Below are positions 18,652-26,865 of a DNA stretch of 64,000 nucleotides, one piece after another. Numbering within the stretch: position 1 is the first letter of the stretch; every line of letters begins with the position of its first letter. The stretch is from Terrisporobacter glycolicus ATCC 14880 = DSM 1288 (GTDB lineage Bacteria; Bacillota; Clostridia; Peptostreptococcales; Peptostreptococcaceae), in the NCBI RefSeq assembly GCF_036812735.1, contig NZ_CP117523.1:1302001-1366000 (forward strand), given 5' to 3'. The position numbers and the translations under genes were made by a program. The notes under the pieces were generated by a model. It was not told the origin of the DNA. It searched no databases and saw only the letters and a program-made list of their open reading frames with translations.

Positions 18652-20181
18652 ATGAAGAACTCATATTGGATTTTATCATCAGAAGAAAATAAAAATTATG
18701 AAAGTTTAAACAGTGATATAAACGCAGACTATTTAATAGTAGGTGGTGGTATAGCTGGACTTACTACAGCTTATTTATTAGCTAAAGAAAATAAAAAAGT
18801 TACCATTGTAGAAGCTAATGAAATTGGATTTGGAACATCAGGACGAAATACGGGAAAAGTAACCAGCCAGCATGGGCTTATATATTCTACAATAGAAAAA
18901 GAGTACTCTAGTGAAAAAGCTAGACTTTATTATGATGCAAATGAGGAAGGATTAAAACTTATTGAAAACATAATAAAAGAAAATAATATAAATTGTAATT
19001 TTAAAATAGTTCCAAGTTTTGTTTATACACAAGAAGAAAGGTATATTAAAGATATAAAGAAAGAATATGAAATTTGTAAAGAATTAAACATACCTTGTGA
19101 GTATATGAATTATATAGAAGGAATTCCACTGAGTATTAAAGGAGCTTTATGTTTTAAAAATCAAGGTCAATTTAACCCTAAAAAATATGTGGATGCCTTA
19201 GGAGAAATAATTCATAAGATGGGTGTGAAAATTTACGAAAATACCCCTGTAGTTGGTGTAGATATTGATGAAGAATGTTTAGTAAAATGTGGAAATAACA
19301 ATGTTATTAGAGCAAAAAATTTAATAATAGCATCATGCAATGCATGGTATGATGGCCTAAGATTTTTCTTTGCAAAGGAGGAAGCATCGAGATCTTATTT
19401 ATTATGCGGAGAATTAAAAGATGAAATATCAGAAGGAAATTATATTAGTGTAGAAATGCCAACTAGAACATTTAGAACTTGCAAAGATGATAATGGAAGA
19501 GAGCTTTTGATAGCTGGAGGACAAGATCATAAAACAGGAAAATGTGATAACGAGTGTGATAACTTTAAAGCCATAGAAGCCTTTGCCAAGGAAAATTTTC
19601 ATTTGAAACAGATTATTGCTGATTGGTCTACCCAAGATTATGTTTCCGTAGATAATATACCGTATATTGGAAGGATAAATAATGAAAAAAGTAATGTGTA
19701 TATTATAACTGGAAATAGCAAATGGGGACTTAGTAATAGTAGTGTGGGTGCTATTTTGATTAAAGATTTAATAACTAAAAACAAGTCTAAATATGAAGAT
19801 TTATATAATCCAAGTAGGCTAAAAAGCTATTTAAATGTTAAGTTTTTAGAAAATAATATGGAAGTTGCGATTGACTATATAAAAGGAAAATTTATATCAG
19901 GAAGTAGTGAACTGCCTAATAAAAATGAAGGAAAAAGGGTAAGTATAAATGGAAAGAGGTATGGAGCATATAGAGACAAGGACAACCATTTATATATAGT
20001 AGATATTACTTGTACTCATTTAGGTTGCGAACTTCGTTTTAACAGTGGTGAAAAAACTTGGGATTGTCCTTGTCATGGAAGTAGATTTTCTTATAAAGGC
20101 GAGGTTATAAATGGACCAGCATTAAAACCTCTAAAGGCTTATAATGAAGGCAAAAATAAAGTTGATCCTGAAATATTATAA
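18652..20181 (+). CDS. FAD-dependent oxidoreductase with C-terminal Rieske [2Fe-2S] domain
   Basis: 509 residues. The N-terminal DAO-type flavin domain has the dinucleotide motif YLIVGGGIAGLTTAYLLA near residue 28 and the FGTSGRNTGKVTSQHG FAD loop. The C-terminal ~90 residues form a Rieske domain: CTHLGC and, 18 residues later, CPCHGS, giving two Cys and two His for the iron-sulfur cluster. Such fusions are common in Firmicutes; substrate unknown, presumably an amine or amino acid oxidised with electrons passed to the cluster. The ATG follows GAAAGGATG. Transcribed divergently from nagR, 188 bases apart. Confidence 0.9.
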   Translation: MKNSYWILSSEENKNYESLNSDINADYLIVGGGIAGLTTAYLLAKENKKVTIVEANEIGFGTSGRNTGKVTSQHGLIYSTIEKEYSSEKARLYYDANEEGLKLIENIIKENNINCNFKIVPSFVYTQEERYIKDIKKEYEICKELNIPCEYMNYIEGIPLSIKGALCFKNQGQFNPKKYVDALGEIIHKMGVKIYENTPVVGVDIDEECLVKCGNNNVIRAKNLIIASCNAWYDGLRFFFAKEEASRSYLLCGELKDEISEGNYISVEMPTRTFRTCKDDNGRELLIAGGQDHKTGKCDNECDNFKAIEAFAKENFHLKQIIADWSTQDYVSVDNIPYIGRINNEKSNVYIITGNSKWGLSNSSVGAILIKDLITKNKSKYEDLYNPSRLKSYLNVKFLENNMEVAIDYIKGKFISGSSELPNKNEGKRVSINGKRYGAYRDKDNHLYIVDITCTHLGCELRFNSGEKTWDCPCHGSRFSYKGEVINGPALKPLKAYNEGKNKVDPEIL

Positions 20182-20199
20182 TTTGTAGGGACTAATAGT

Positions 20200-20757
20200 A
20201 TGAAAAAAATAAACATATTAAAATTGTTAAATATGTTACTCTACCTGTTTTATGGTCTATCTGTAGTTTATTTAATATTTATTAAAAAATATAATTACGC
20301 AACTATTTGTGCAGGGTGTATTATATTAACTTATATACTTAGATTGGGTAATAAAAAATTTGATTATCTATTTAATGATATGCTAATAATAATGCTTGAT
20401 TTATTTATACTATTTTCTCTTGTTCTTGGAACCTCTTATGGATTATACAAAATAAATCATTATGATGACTTACTACATATATGGTCTGGGGCAATTGGAA
20501 GTGTTATTGCATATACAGTTATCAATGTATGTACAAAAAAAGAAGACAGAAAAAATATAAAAAAGATTTTTTTCTTCATATTTATTTTTATGTTTAGTTT
20601 GGGGATATCAAATTTATGGGAAATTTTAGAGTTTACTTTAGATTTATTATTTAAAATAAATTGCCAAGCTGGTGGTCTAAATGACACAATGATAGATATG
20701 GTAGATGGTTTAATTGGGACATTGATAATTACTCCTTTATTATTGCAAAGATTATAA
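20200..20757 (+). CDS. DUF2238/YjdF-like membrane protein
   Basis: 185 residues with about five or six membrane segments. HYDDLLHIWSGAIGS in the middle, followed by LWEILEFTLDLLF and DTMIDMVDGLIGTLI, resemble the conserved aspartate/histidine/glutamate stretches of the DUF2238 (YjdF) family. Function unknown. It starts 18 bases after the Rieske oxidoreductase and may be co-transcribed. Confidence 0.65.
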   Translation: MKKINILKLLNMLLYLFYGLSVVYLIFIKKYNYATICAGCIILTYILRLGNKKFDYLFNDMLIIMLDLFILFSLVLGTSYGLYKINHYDDLLHIWSGAIGSVIAYTVINVCTKKEDRKNIKKIFFFIFIFMFSLGISNLWEILEFTLDLLFKINCQAGGLNDTMIDMVDGLIGTLIITPLLLQRL

Positions 20758-20864
20758 AATATTATAAAATTCATAAAAATTTCATATTACTTTCCATTTC
20801 TATTCACACAAAAAATATTATATGTTGTAATATATAAATAAGAAATAAATTTAGGAGGATCCAA

Positions 20865-21977
20865 ATGTCTCAAGATAAACCAAATAAAGAAAATGAAATC
20901 ATTGATAATGTAGAAACTACAGAAGAGACTGTAGATCATTCACATAAAGAAAATAGTGAAGAAAATAAAAGTAAACTAAAAAAGTACATAGGAGGTAAAA
21001 AAGGTAAGGCAATTCTAACCATATTATTTGTAGCAATTATAGGAATGGGAGCGGGTTTTTATGTAGGAATGGATATGGGAAGAACCTTACCAGCTACTCA
21101 TAAATCTTATAATAAATCACAAGTGTTGGCAACTGTTGGAGATGTTAAAATAACAGGAGAAGATTTTGCGAAAAGGATGGAGCCATACTTCTATTACCAA
21201 GGATTAAAGAAGTTATCAAATGAAGAAATTGAATCTCAAGAAGCAAGTACAATAAATTATATGACAAACTTAGAAGCATTATATAAAGCTGGAACAGAAG
21301 CTAAGATTACGGTAACTGATGATGAGGTAAATAGTAACTATTCTAAAACAATGTCATCAATAGAATCATCATTTAATTTAACTGAGGATGCATATTTAAG
21401 CAAGTTTAATCTTACTAAAGACTATATGAAAGAAAGTCTGAAAAAAGAAATGATAGCAACAACCTATTTACAAAATAATTCTAAGGTAAGTGAAAAAGAA
21501 GCTAAGAATTATTTTAACAATAATAAAAAAGATTTCTTTCAAACAAGAGCATCTCATATCTTAATTAGTAATTATGATGAAAACGGAAAAGAATTGAGTG
21601 ATGATAAAAAGAAGGAAAACAAAGAATTAGCGGAAAAACTACTTAAAAGAGCACTAAAAGGAGAAAACTTTGATGATTTAGCACTTGAATACTCTAATGA
21701 CTCTTACAATGCTAGTAAGGGTGGTGATTTAGGATATTTTAGTAAAGGAAAAATGGATGAAAACTTTGAAGAAGCAGCATTTTCTTTAAAAACAAATGAA
21801 ATTTATCCTAAGGTAGTGGAAACTAATTATGGATATCATATTATTAAAAAGACTGGTGAAAAATATAGTGATTTTGATGATGTAAAAGAATCTTTAATAG
21901 AGACTTTAAGTAATGATAAGCAAAGTACACTATTAGAAGATGCTTTAGAAAAATATAATGTTAAAGTAAATATGTAA
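20865..21977 (+). CDS. Membrane-anchored PrsA/SurA-like peptidyl-prolyl isomerase
   Basis: 370 residues. An acidic cytoplasmic tail of about 45 residues, one membrane segment (ILTILFVAIIGMGAGFYVG), then an extracytoplasmic SurA-N-like helical part and a parvulin (PpiC) domain at about 225-320: ASHILIS, SKGGDLGYFSKGKM, VVETNYGYHIIKK. It should help fold exported proteins on the outer membrane face. Unlike classical PrsA there is no lipobox cysteine; anchoring is by the helix. AGGAGG precedes the ATG; a terminator follows. Confidence 0.88.
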   Translation: MSQDKPNKENEIIDNVETTEETVDHSHKENSEENKSKLKKYIGGKKGKAILTILFVAIIGMGAGFYVGMDMGRTLPATHKSYNKSQVLATVGDVKITGEDFAKRMEPYFYYQGLKKLSNEEIESQEASTINYMTNLEALYKAGTEAKITVTDDEVNSNYSKTMSSIESSFNLTEDAYLSKFNLTKDYMKESLKKEMIATTYLQNNSKVSEKEAKNYFNNNKKDFFQTRASHILISNYDENGKELSDDKKKENKELAEKLLKRALKGENFDDLALEYSNDSYNASKGGDLGYFSKGKMDENFEEAAFSLKTNEIYPKVVETNYGYHIIKKTGEKYSDFDDVKESLIETLSNDKQSTLLEDALEKYNVKVNM

Positions 21978-22022
21978 TATTGAAGTTTTGACTTAGTATT
22001 ATCAAGTATAAACATGATAATT

Positions 22023-22053
22023 AAAGGCTCCTTTTTATGAAGGAGCCTTTGTT
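22023..22053 (+). terminator. Intrinsic terminator after the PrsA-like gene
   Basis: AAAGGCTCCTT / AAGGAGCCTTT perfect 11-bp stem with a short loop. Only a short T tract follows the stem. Confidence 0.75.
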
Positions 22054-22112
22054 GATAAAAATTAATAATTTTGGTATCATTAGTTGTGTATTATAAAGAG
22101 AGGGGTTTTTAT

Positions 22113-22457
22113 ATGATAATAAGAAAATCACAAATTAGAACAGATGAATCTAATTTAAAAGATGGTAAAGGGTTAGTTAAAAGAGAATTTATTGTTGAAG
22201 GTGACGACTTAAGGGGAAAGGCAAAATTATTTTCAAAAATAACAATACCAGCAGGAAATTCTATAGGAATGCATGACCACGTAGATGACTTTGAAATTTA
22301 TTACATAACAAAGGGTAAAGGAAAAGTTTTAGACAATGATGAGTTTGTGGAAGTAAATGAAGGTGATGTAATATACACTGCTGATGGAAACAAACACTGT
22401 ATAGAAAATATAGGTAATGAAGATTTAGAATTTATAGCTGTTGTAATAAATGAGTAA
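22113..22457 (+). CDS. Small cupin-domain protein
   Basis: 114 residues from the ATG at 22113, preceded by GAGAGGGG. The cupin_2 fold shows metal-site histidines in IGMHDHVDDFEIYYITKG and the second motif EGDVIYTADGNKHCIENIG. Single-domain cupins of this size often bind a metal and a small molecule; no specific substrate can be assigned. It stands alone between two terminators. Confidence 0.85.
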   Translation: MIIRKSQIRTDESNLKDGKGLVKREFIVEGDDLRGKAKLFSKITIPAGNSIGMHDHVDDFEIYYITKGKGKVLDNDEFVEVNEGDVIYTADGNKHCIENIGNEDLEFIAVVINE

Positions 22458-22461
22458 TAAA

Positions 22462-22490
22462 AAATCTCTAGGATATTCCTAGAGTTTTTT
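22462..22490 (+). terminator. Intrinsic terminator after the cupin gene
   Basis: CTCTAGGA / TCCTAGAG stem with 3-base loop, A-run before and TTTTTT after. Confidence 0.85.
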
Positions 22491-22587
22491 ATTCTAAATA
22501 AAAAATTCACCAATCCTATAATATAGTAAAATTTTATTATCATATATTAAACATTTTTAAAGTTTAAATATACATTTTTGAAAAAAA

Positions 22588-22596
22588 TGTTATAAT
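22588..22596 (+). promoter_or_regulatory. Extended -10 promoter upstream of the TPR gene
   Basis: TGTTATAAT (TGn plus TATAAT) 40 bases before the ATG at 22636; no clear -35 at normal spacing. Confidence 0.45.
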
Positions 22597-22635
22597 AGTA
22601 AATAGTGTTATTTTAATATAATATGGAGGATTTAA

Positions 22636-23697
22636 ATGAGCAATACGAAATCACAAATAAAAGATATAATAATGGATTTCTCAAATGAAAACTTAAATAG
22701 AGATTTTACACAAAAGAGTACGGAAATCCTAGACATACTAGAAGATGCAAATGGAGAAATATTAGAGACTTCAAGAACTGATATATGGGCTGCTTCTATA
22801 TTAAACATAGTGTTAGATATGAACGGAGTATTTAGCAAAAAACATTCAATGTACATGACAAAGAAAGATTTCTCTCAAAAAATAGGAGTATCAGCAGGAA
22901 CGATTAAAAATAAAGCTGAAACTATTAAAGAAATTTTAAACTTACAAGAAAATGATGTAAGAGTAATAATATCTTCTACAAATGATACGACTGAAAATGT
23001 AGAAAAAATAGTAGCAAAAAAAGAAGCTGCTGTAACAACTGAATCACCAGTTGAAGAAGTAAAAGACGAAAAACAAAAAATGTATCAACATTTTATGCAG
23101 TTAGCTCATGAATCTAATGAGTTCAAAGAAAAAGTTGAAAACTTCGAAAATGCTATAAAAGTTGCAGTAGAAATGATTGAAAATAATGGTGAAGTTGTAT
23201 ACTGGGAAGATGAAATAACAAAACCGTATATGATAGCTTTACAAGACTTAGGAAATTTATTTAATAATAATAAAGACTATGATTCGGCTAAGAGAGTATA
23301 TGAATTATTATTAAATTTAAACCCACAAGACCATCAAGGTATAAGATACAAACTAATAAATATACTTATAGAAAAAAATGATAGAAAAGAAATAAATGAT
23401 TTATTTGCAAGATATAAAGATGATAAAACTGCAATATGGTTATACAGTAAAACTTTATACTATTATAAAAATAACAATATGTTTATGGCTAAAGATGCAT
23501 TGAAAGATGCAGTAAATACAAATAAATATATAGCATTAAAGTTAATAAAATGGACTGCTTTTATGCAAATGTCAGGAGTATATATAAATCCTGCGTTATT
23601 TAACGAAGCAAACTTCTATTGTGAAGAGTCAATAAACTTATGGAAAAAATCTAAAGGGTCTATAGATTGGTTATTAAAAAATGTATTAAAAAAATAA
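22636..23697 (+). CDS. DUF6398-like N-terminal domain plus TPR-like repeats, function unknown
   Basis: 353 residues. Residues ~40-110 (DIWAASILNIVLDMNG, then FSQKIGVSAGTIKNKAETI) resemble the helical DUF6398 domain, whose second half looks like a cyclin-box or HTH fold. An acidic linker at about 125-150 is followed by helical pairs, including DYDSAKRVYELLLNLNPQD, a recognisable tetratricopeptide unit, to the end. No membrane or signal segment. A cytosolic scaffold or regulator is the best guess. AGGAGG precedes the ATG and a strong terminator overlaps the stop. Confidence 0.7.
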   Translation: MSNTKSQIKDIIMDFSNENLNRDFTQKSTEILDILEDANGEILETSRTDIWAASILNIVLDMNGVFSKKHSMYMTKKDFSQKIGVSAGTIKNKAETIKEILNLQENDVRVIISSTNDTTENVEKIVAKKEAAVTTESPVEEVKDEKQKMYQHFMQLAHESNEFKEKVENFENAIKVAVEMIENNGEVVYWEDEITKPYMIALQDLGNLFNNNKDYDSAKRVYELLLNLNPQDHQGIRYKLINILIEKNDRKEINDLFARYKDDKTAIWLYSKTLYYYKNNNMFMAKDALKDAVNTNKYIALKLIKWTAFMQMSGVYINPALFNEANFYCEESINLWKKSKGSIDWLLKNVLKK

Positions 23698-23725
23698 GGC
23701 TGTGTTTATACAGCCTTATTTTTTT
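23693..23725 (+). terminator. Intrinsic terminator after the TPR gene
   Basis: AATAAGGCTGT / ACAGCCTTATT 11-bp stem, 6-base loop, seven T. It includes the stop codon. Confidence 0.9.
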
Positions 23726-23745
23726 ACACGGATATGTAGCAAATT

Positions 23746-24795
23746 TTATATATCAAGTTTTAAATCTCCAGGTTTTATTAAATTTTTACTTCTCATAAAC
23801 TTGGCGATAATAAGAGTTATGATAGCTGGTAAAATAAAATGAAGAAGTAAAATTCCTATCCACATCAGAGAACCACCTTTTCCTGCAGCTTCCATAGCCT
23901 TAACAGTACCAAACTGACCAACTAAGCCACAAGTACCCATACCAGAACCTATTGGAATATTCTCCATTTTAAATACTGTAGTAGATAAAGGACCTATAAT
24001 AGCTGATGCTAATGTTGGAGGTATCCAAATTTTCCAGTTCTTTATTATATTTGACATTTGTAACATGGAAGTTCCTATTCCTTGAGCAAATAAGCCACCC
24101 ATTCCATTTTCTTTATAGCTCATTACTGCAAAACCAACCATTTGGCAGCAACAACCAACTGTTGCAGCTCCACCAGCTAGTCCACTAAGTTCTAACATTA
24201 TACAAATGGCAGCACTGCTTATTGGCAAGGTTAGTGCTATTCCAACTAATACAGCAACTAAAGCCCCCATAAATACAGGTTGCATTTCTGTTGCTTTCAT
24301 AATTAAATTTCCAAATGTAGTCATAAATGCAGATACGGCAGGACCAGTAAACTGTGCAACTAAAACTCCAGTTATAATAGTAACTGCTGGAGTTATAAGT
24401 ATATCAATTTTTGTTTCCTTAGAAACAATTTTACCAAACTCAACTGCAAATATAGTGGCTACAAAAGCGCCTACAGGACCTCCTAACTCATTTCCGCAAG
24501 CTCCAACTAAGGCGCAAGAAAACATAACTAAAGGAGGTGCTTGAAGTCCATAGGCAATAGCAACAGCAATTGCAGGTCCTGTAACTTGTTTAGCTAGTGG
24601 ATTTATTACATCTGTAAATAAACTTATTCCAAACTTATCTCCTAAAGTATTAAAAATAGTACCGATTAATAATGAAGCAAAAAGTCCAAGTGCCATATAG
24701 CTTAAGGCATCAATTAAATATCTTTGTACAGATATTTCTATATTTTTATCTTTAGCGAATTGTTTTAGGCTTCGCCTTTTTCTATCTTTCCCCAT
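23746..24795 (-). CDS. PTS EIIC-like membrane permease (PTS_EIIC_2 family)
   Basis: About 349 residues from the ATG at 24795, chosen for GAAAGGAG upstream; earlier in-frame codons lack a ribosome site. Eight to ten hydrophobic segments rich in glycine and alanine, with GPAIAVAIAYGLQAPPLVMF, GGPVGAFVATIFAVEFGK and, near the C-terminus, GSGMGTCGLVGQFG. These fit the PTS_EIIC_2 family, stand-alone membrane proteins related to sugar EIIC. No EIIA or EIIB gene is adjacent, so PTS transport is unproven. Monocistronic. Confidence 0.8.
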   Translation of the reverse strand: MGKDRKRRSLKQFAKDKNIEISVQRYLIDALSYMALGLFASLLIGTIFNTLGDKFGISLFTDVINPLAKQVTGPAIAVAIAYGLQAPPLVMFSCALVGACGNELGGPVGAFVATIFAVEFGKIVSKETKIDILITPAVTIITGVLVAQFTGPAVSAFMTTFGNLIMKATEMQPVFMGALVAVLVGIALTLPISSAAICIMLELSGLAGGAATVGCCCQMVGFAVMSYKENGMGGLFAQGIGTSMLQMSNIIKNWKIWIPPTLASAIIGPLSTTVFKMENIPIGSGMGTCGLVGQFGTVKAMEAAGKGGSLMWIGILLLHFILPAIITLIIAKFMRSKNLIKPGDLKLDI

Positions 24796-25143
24796 TATAA
24801 AACTCCTTTCAACAATAATCATCTTTACAAATATTATAATTAGTTTTATTTTTATATACAAATATTATTAATAATTTAACATAAAAATATTTAGTTTTAA
24901 AAATCATAATAATGATAATAATTGAACTATAGAAGAAAAAGAAGATAATTGTTATAATTTATAATAAATTAAAAATGAAAGATAATGAGATTTAATAAGA
25001 TAATTTGAATTATTTTGAAATAATATTTATTATAAATATTACAAGGATTTATATCTATTATAAATAATTATAATAGTAAACAAAAATTTTACATTAGTAT
25101 ATATTAGTATGATTAAATAACATTAATTTTAAGGAGGTTGGAG
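24796..25143. other. AT-rich divergent intergenic region
   Basis: About 350 bases of very AT-rich sequence between the divergent permease and Ig-like protein genes. No ORF, palindrome or convincing promoter pair is seen beyond many TATAAT-like strings. AAGGAGG at 25131-25137 belongs to the next gene. Confidence 0.5.
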
Positions 25144-26472
25144 ATGAAAAAAGTTGATAAAGACAAAAAAATTATATTCATAGTTGTACTTCTTCCTCTA
25201 CTATTTTTTGTTCAATATTATATTTTTAAGTCTGGAGCTATACCTCCTATGATTAAAGGTGTAAATATTAAGATAATAGAAGGAGAGTATATACAAGATA
25301 TAGATAAATATGTGGTTAAACTTGGTGACGACGTAGTATTATCAGCAGGAGATTATATTAAAATTCCTGGATATGCAAAAGATCCAGATATAAAATTTAC
25401 TATTTTAGACAATACAAAAACAATAAAACTTAAAGATAATAGTAATAAAGAAAAAAATACAGTTATATTAAATGCCCTAAAAACTGGTTATACTTCAGTA
25501 GCAATTATGCAAAACTCTCGAGTATTGCAAAAGGTAACTATTAGAGTAGTAGATCCATCTATAGAGGATTTAAATGTATCTGTAGATGGTACATTAAAGT
25601 ATGTTGGTGATGAAGCAGAGATTAGTAGTTCTGTGGAAGTAGATTATAAAGAATTTAATAACTCATATAGTGTAACTTATGAAAGCTCCAATAAAAATGT
25701 ATTACAAGTGATTAATAATAAGATTAAAGCTGTTGGAGTAGGAAAAGCAACCATATATGCAAAATCAAAGGATAAGGTGGAAGCAATAAGATATAATATT
25801 GTAGCTAGAGTTAAAGGAATTGAAATAGATAGTAGTTTTGATATAACAGTAGGAGAAGCAATAAAATTAAAACCTAGAGTAATAACAGAACCTAAAAATT
25901 TAACTCCACCAAGAATTTCGTATAAATTTTCTCAATCTAAGCTACCTGTGGAAAGGGTAGTAACTTTTGAAGATGATGGAACTATAGTTGGTATAAGACA
26001 AGGTAGTGAAAAAATAACTGTAAGTTGCGGGGAAGGAGAAAATAAGAGAATTGAAGTAGTAACAATAAATGTAAAAGAAGGAACTTTAGAAAATAGTATG
26101 ATAAGAAACTTATTTTCTAAGTATATTATTGAAGATAATAAGCTTAAAATTGCTTTAAGTTGGGATATTCTAAATGGTGCTACAAATTATGATATTTATG
26201 TTAAAGATGATATAAAAGGTGGTTCAGAATTTGAATTATATAGATCTATAACTCAAGAATCTTTTTTAAAAAATCCAAATATCATAATAAGTATAGATTT
26301 AGATGAAGATATTAATGAGATAGCATATGAAATTTATGTAGTTGGAAGAAATGAAGAAGGAACATCTAAGCCAAGTAATATTGAGAGTATAAAAGATACT
26401 ATTATAAAAGATGAAGAAGATGAGGAAGAAAGTGATAATGAAGAAGGAGAAGTGCCTAAGAGTCAAACTTAA
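25144..26472 (+). CDS. Membrane-anchored protein with BIG2-like Ig domains
   Basis: About 442 residues. The ATG at 25144 is preferred: AAGGAGG ends 6 bases upstream, and a TTG at 25138 overlaps that region. Residues ~9-28 form an N-terminal membrane helix (IIFIVVLLPLLFFVQYYIF), the rest being extracytoplasmic. Two or more bacterial Ig-like units appear: YTSVAIMQNSRVLQKVTIRV, SSNKNVLQVINNKIKAVGVG, and ITVSCGEGENKRIEV near 295. A fibronectin-like part (ISWDILNGATNYDIYVK-type) and an acidic tail end it. Probably a cell-surface or spore-envelope structural protein; its place just before cspBA is suggestive only. Confidence 0.75.
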   Translation: MKKVDKDKKIIFIVVLLPLLFFVQYYIFKSGAIPPMIKGVNIKIIEGEYIQDIDKYVVKLGDDVVLSAGDYIKIPGYAKDPDIKFTILDNTKTIKLKDNSNKEKNTVILNALKTGYTSVAIMQNSRVLQKVTIRVVDPSIEDLNVSVDGTLKYVGDEAEISSSVEVDYKEFNNSYSVTYESSNKNVLQVINNKIKAVGVGKATIYAKSKDKVEAIRYNIVARVKGIEIDSSFDITVGEAIKLKPRVITEPKNLTPPRISYKFSQSKLPVERVVTFEDDGTIVGIRQGSEKITVSCGEGENKRIEVVTINVKEGTLENSMIRNLFSKYIIEDNKLKIALSWDILNGATNYDIYVKDDIKGGSEFELYRSITQESFLKNPNIIISIDLDEDINEIAYEIYVVGRNEEGTSKPSNIESIKDTIIKDEEDEEESDNEEGEVPKSQT

Positions 26473-26538
26473 TTTATTCATAATATATAGATATTCTAAT
26501 ATATATTAATAAAAAGAATAATTTAGGAGAGAGTTATA

Positions 26539-26748
26539 TTGGAAAGAAGAGCTAAGAGAATTAATGAAATATCTAAAAATCTTGCAGAAGAAGCATATAA
26601 GGCTTATGCTGGTAAAAGAGATTATAAAAGAGCTTTAGAGATATATTGCTTATTAGCTGAGTCAAAATGTGTTCCAAAAGAAATCTCAAATTTTTCTAAA
26701 AATATGATGGGTAGGTTAAGTAAAAAAATTGAAGATACCCATAAGTAA
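26539..26748 (+). CDS. Small helical (single TPR-like) protein
   Basis: 69 residues, starting with TTG at 26539 after AGGAGAGAG. The sequence EEAYKAYAGKRDYKRALEIYCLLAE looks like one tetratricopeptide helix pair; the rest is basic. It lies 66 bases after the Ig-like protein and ends in a strong terminator just before cspBA. No function recognised. Confidence 0.6.
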   Translation: MERRAKRINEISKNLAEEAYKAYAGKRDYKRALEIYCLLAESKCVPKEISNFSKNMMGRLSKKIEDTHK

Positions 26749-26756
26749 AAGATTTT

Positions 26757-26783
26757 AAGTCCCATTTTATATGGGACTTTTTT
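26757..26783 (+). terminator. Intrinsic terminator upstream of cspBA
   Basis: AAGTCCCAT / ATGGGACTT stem, 5-base loop, six T. It isolates the csp locus from the upstream genes. Confidence 0.9.
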
Positions 26784-26865
26784 CATGAGTTAAAACCTTC
26801 AACCATCATAAATGTCCAGAATAACTAATATAATTAATATAGAATTTTATTTGCTTATAACGGAG

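Noticed and set aside
26812-26865. ATG at 26812 as start of cspBA
   Set aside because: No ribosome site, and it would add 18 residues before the Shine-Dalgarno that is shared with the paralogues.
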